Assembly (NCBI GenBank): GCA_964006375.1
Contig: OZ023267.1
Location: forward strand, 16,317,471-16,381,470
Reading direction: 5' to 3'
Source of the DNA: Tillus elongatus
Taxonomy: Eukaryota > Arthropoda > Insecta > Coleoptera > Cleridae
Length of the DNA stretch: 64,000 nucleotides
The position numbers and the translations under genes were made by a program. The notes under the pieces were generated by a model, which was given only the letters and a program-made list of their open reading frames with translations, ran no database searches and was not told the origin of the DNA. Positions 60,779-64,000 of this stretch are shown here, in pieces (within the stretch, counting starts at the first letter, position 1; each line of letters begins with the position of its first letter).

Positions 60779-61848
60779 CTAAACTAGTAACTGCTCAAAA
60801 TGTTGTCCATTAACACTCAAACATTTTAATATTCGTGTCGTAACATCGCTAGTGGTTGCTGACAGAATCTCCTTCCTATCTAACTCTTCAAACGCCCTTC
60901 TTACTCTGATCTCTAATTCTTCGCGTGAATTGACAGGCGTTTCATATACTTTGGTTTTTATCTTTCCCCAAAGATGGAAATCAAGCGGGGTAAGATCTGG
61001 ACTTCTTGCGGGCCATATCCAGGGAGCGCACTTTCCAATCCATCTATCTCCAAAGAGACCGTCGAGTGTGTTAGACATTTTTCGTGTAGAGTGAGCAGGA
61101 GCTCCATCATGTTGATACCAACAAGTTCTATATTCTGATAATGATAAATTGTCTAAAAAGTCTGTAACTATTGTTCTTAATATTTCCATGTAACGATTAG
61201 AAGTTAAGGTTCCATCATAAATACGATAATAAAAGTTATTACCTTTCAATAAACAAAACACATTGAAACAAAATTTTACTTGAAATCCCCTTTCCCTAAT
61301 AGCGTGAGGGTTTTGATTTGCCCAAACATGATTGTTATGTCTATTGAAAACTCCTTCATGAGAAAATTTTGGTTCATCAGCCCATATAATTTTTTTTAAA
61401 AGTCATCATCTCCTTGAATATGAATTAACATCGTTTCACAAAACTGGACCCTTTTACTAGCATCTTCTGGATGCAGAGATTGCACTAAAGTAAACTTACA
61501 GTTGTGCATTTTGGGCTTCTACAAGATTCTTTCCACAGAGGAGTAAGGAATACCTATGTCGTTCACTGCAGTGTAGATAGAGGCATGTGGATATGCTTCG
61601 AAGTAAGCCAGGACAGTTATTTCGTTATCTTCATCTCTAGTCACTGGACTGGGATTCACTTTGGGTGTTTTAAAAGTACCAAATTCTAGGAAATTTGACT
61701 CAATCCTTCTAAACTTCTTTTCACTCATGGGTGGCATATTAGGATTTAACTCATTAAACCTTCTACATGTTCTACTAATAATTCGGTTACATTCTCCATG
61801 GATGTAAAATAAATTCAAATAATCTGCATTGGAATAATGATTTTCCAT
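60779..61848 (-). pseudogene. DD41D transposase, one stop and one frame break from open
   Basis: The start ATG is at 61848 (MENHYSNADYLNLFYIHGEC). An N-terminal helix-turn-helix region is followed by SVERIL, then an in-frame TAG (near 61525), and the frame continues KPKMHNCKFTLVQSLHPEDA to GDDDF. There a run of A near 61391 carries a frame break. The first catalytic Asp follows in WADEPKFSHEG (about 61378), then the long ORF 60779-61261 with WYQHDGAPAHS (second Asp) and SPDLTPLDFHLW (third Asp), 41 residues apart. It ends HFEQLLV. All three catalytic Asp are present. Whether the stop and the homopolymer break are real or sequence errors decides if this copy is active. In the family the enzyme cuts the TIR ends and reinserts at TA. 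Confidence 0.87.
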
Positions 61849-62157
61849 CTTAAATGTGAACATTAGTACATTGACATTTATCGAATAATTTAGAATGACA
61901 AGTATGTAATATAAATTGTTCATCATGGCACACTTGCCTTAACGTTGACGTTCAACCATAGTATAAGGAAAAATTATGCTGTGTTATGTTTTTGAATGTC
62001 TCTAAATACCTCAAAAACTGTTCTTTTTAGCTATAGGAAATACCCAATATAGGTCGGAAAGTTATCAAAAAAGGAATCGGTTGGAACTGCAAGTTACTGT
62101 ATGTCCCTTTTAAAATAAGACACTCATTAAAGGCAGAAGTAGTCAAAGGTTGGCTCT

Positions 62158-64000
<1,843 letters not shown>

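Overview
This is a metazoan, probably arthropod or insect, nuclear window. It is AT-rich, has no bacterial-style gene organisation, and consists mostly of transposable elements lying in very long introns. The only host gene I can support is a TMTC2-like gene (transmembrane O-mannosyltransferase with TPR repeats) on the minus strand. Two of its exons are visible, at 28148-28392 and 4147-4287. They join in frame (phase 0) across a 23.9-kb intron and encode consecutive TPR repeats. Sequence above 28393 is either the next upstream intron or intergenic DNA. No further exon was recognised there. Arthropod origin is an inference from the mix of mariner/Tc1 relatives, tRNA-derived SINEs and endonuclease-type LINEs; the species cannot be named from the sequence.

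Layout. 0-3.4 kb: two broken DD41D transposase genes and microsatellite-bearing repeats. 4.1 kb: TMTC2 exon. 4.3-7.3 kb: LINE J copy 1 (minus). 7.3-14 kb: AT-rich intron with repeat family RF1 and TA microsatellites. 14.1-15.7 kb: a decayed Tc1-type DD34E element with intact inverted ends. 15.7-17.3 kb: K repeat. 17.8-21.2 kb: a 3.4-kb foldback with about 1.1-kb arms and SINE insertions. 22-23.9 kb: LINE J copy 3. 25-30 kb: RF1 repeats, the second TMTC2 exon and a Penelope-like fragment. 31.7-33.2 kb: two tRNA-derived SINEs. 33.3-39.9 kb: a complete Ty3/gypsy LTR retrotransposon (minus) with a single 1689-codon gag-pol ORF and 747-bp LTRs that differ at one base by eye. 41.7-42.5 kb: a MITE with perfect 36-bp inverted ends. 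44-46.3 kb: a third DD41D gene and a mariner (DD34D) fragment. 46.4-47.7 kb: a non-coding inverted-repeat element. 49.1-51.7 kb: LINE J copy 2, cut off by the second K repeat (51.7-53.3 kb). 53.4-56.5 kb: a second LINE family (L), then LINE J copy 4 with another LINE end nested in it. 57.3-59.2 kb: LINE J copy 5. 59.9-62.8 kb: a nearly complete DD41D element with about 625-bp inverted ends. 63.6-64 kb: RF1 repeat.

The gypsy element is the only mobile element that looks fully coding-competent. The DD41D element at 59.9-62.8 kb is two visible lesions from an open gene. The other elements are broken. The most distinctive features are the long-TIR DD41D element, the large foldback, and RF1, an abundant non-coding repeat family carrying inverted subterminal modules and a central TA microsatellite. 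TA tracts repeatedly lie exactly at element boundaries, often next to a shared CAGGGTG terminus. All coordinates, alignments and counts were made by eye, so boundaries of diverged repeats are approximate.
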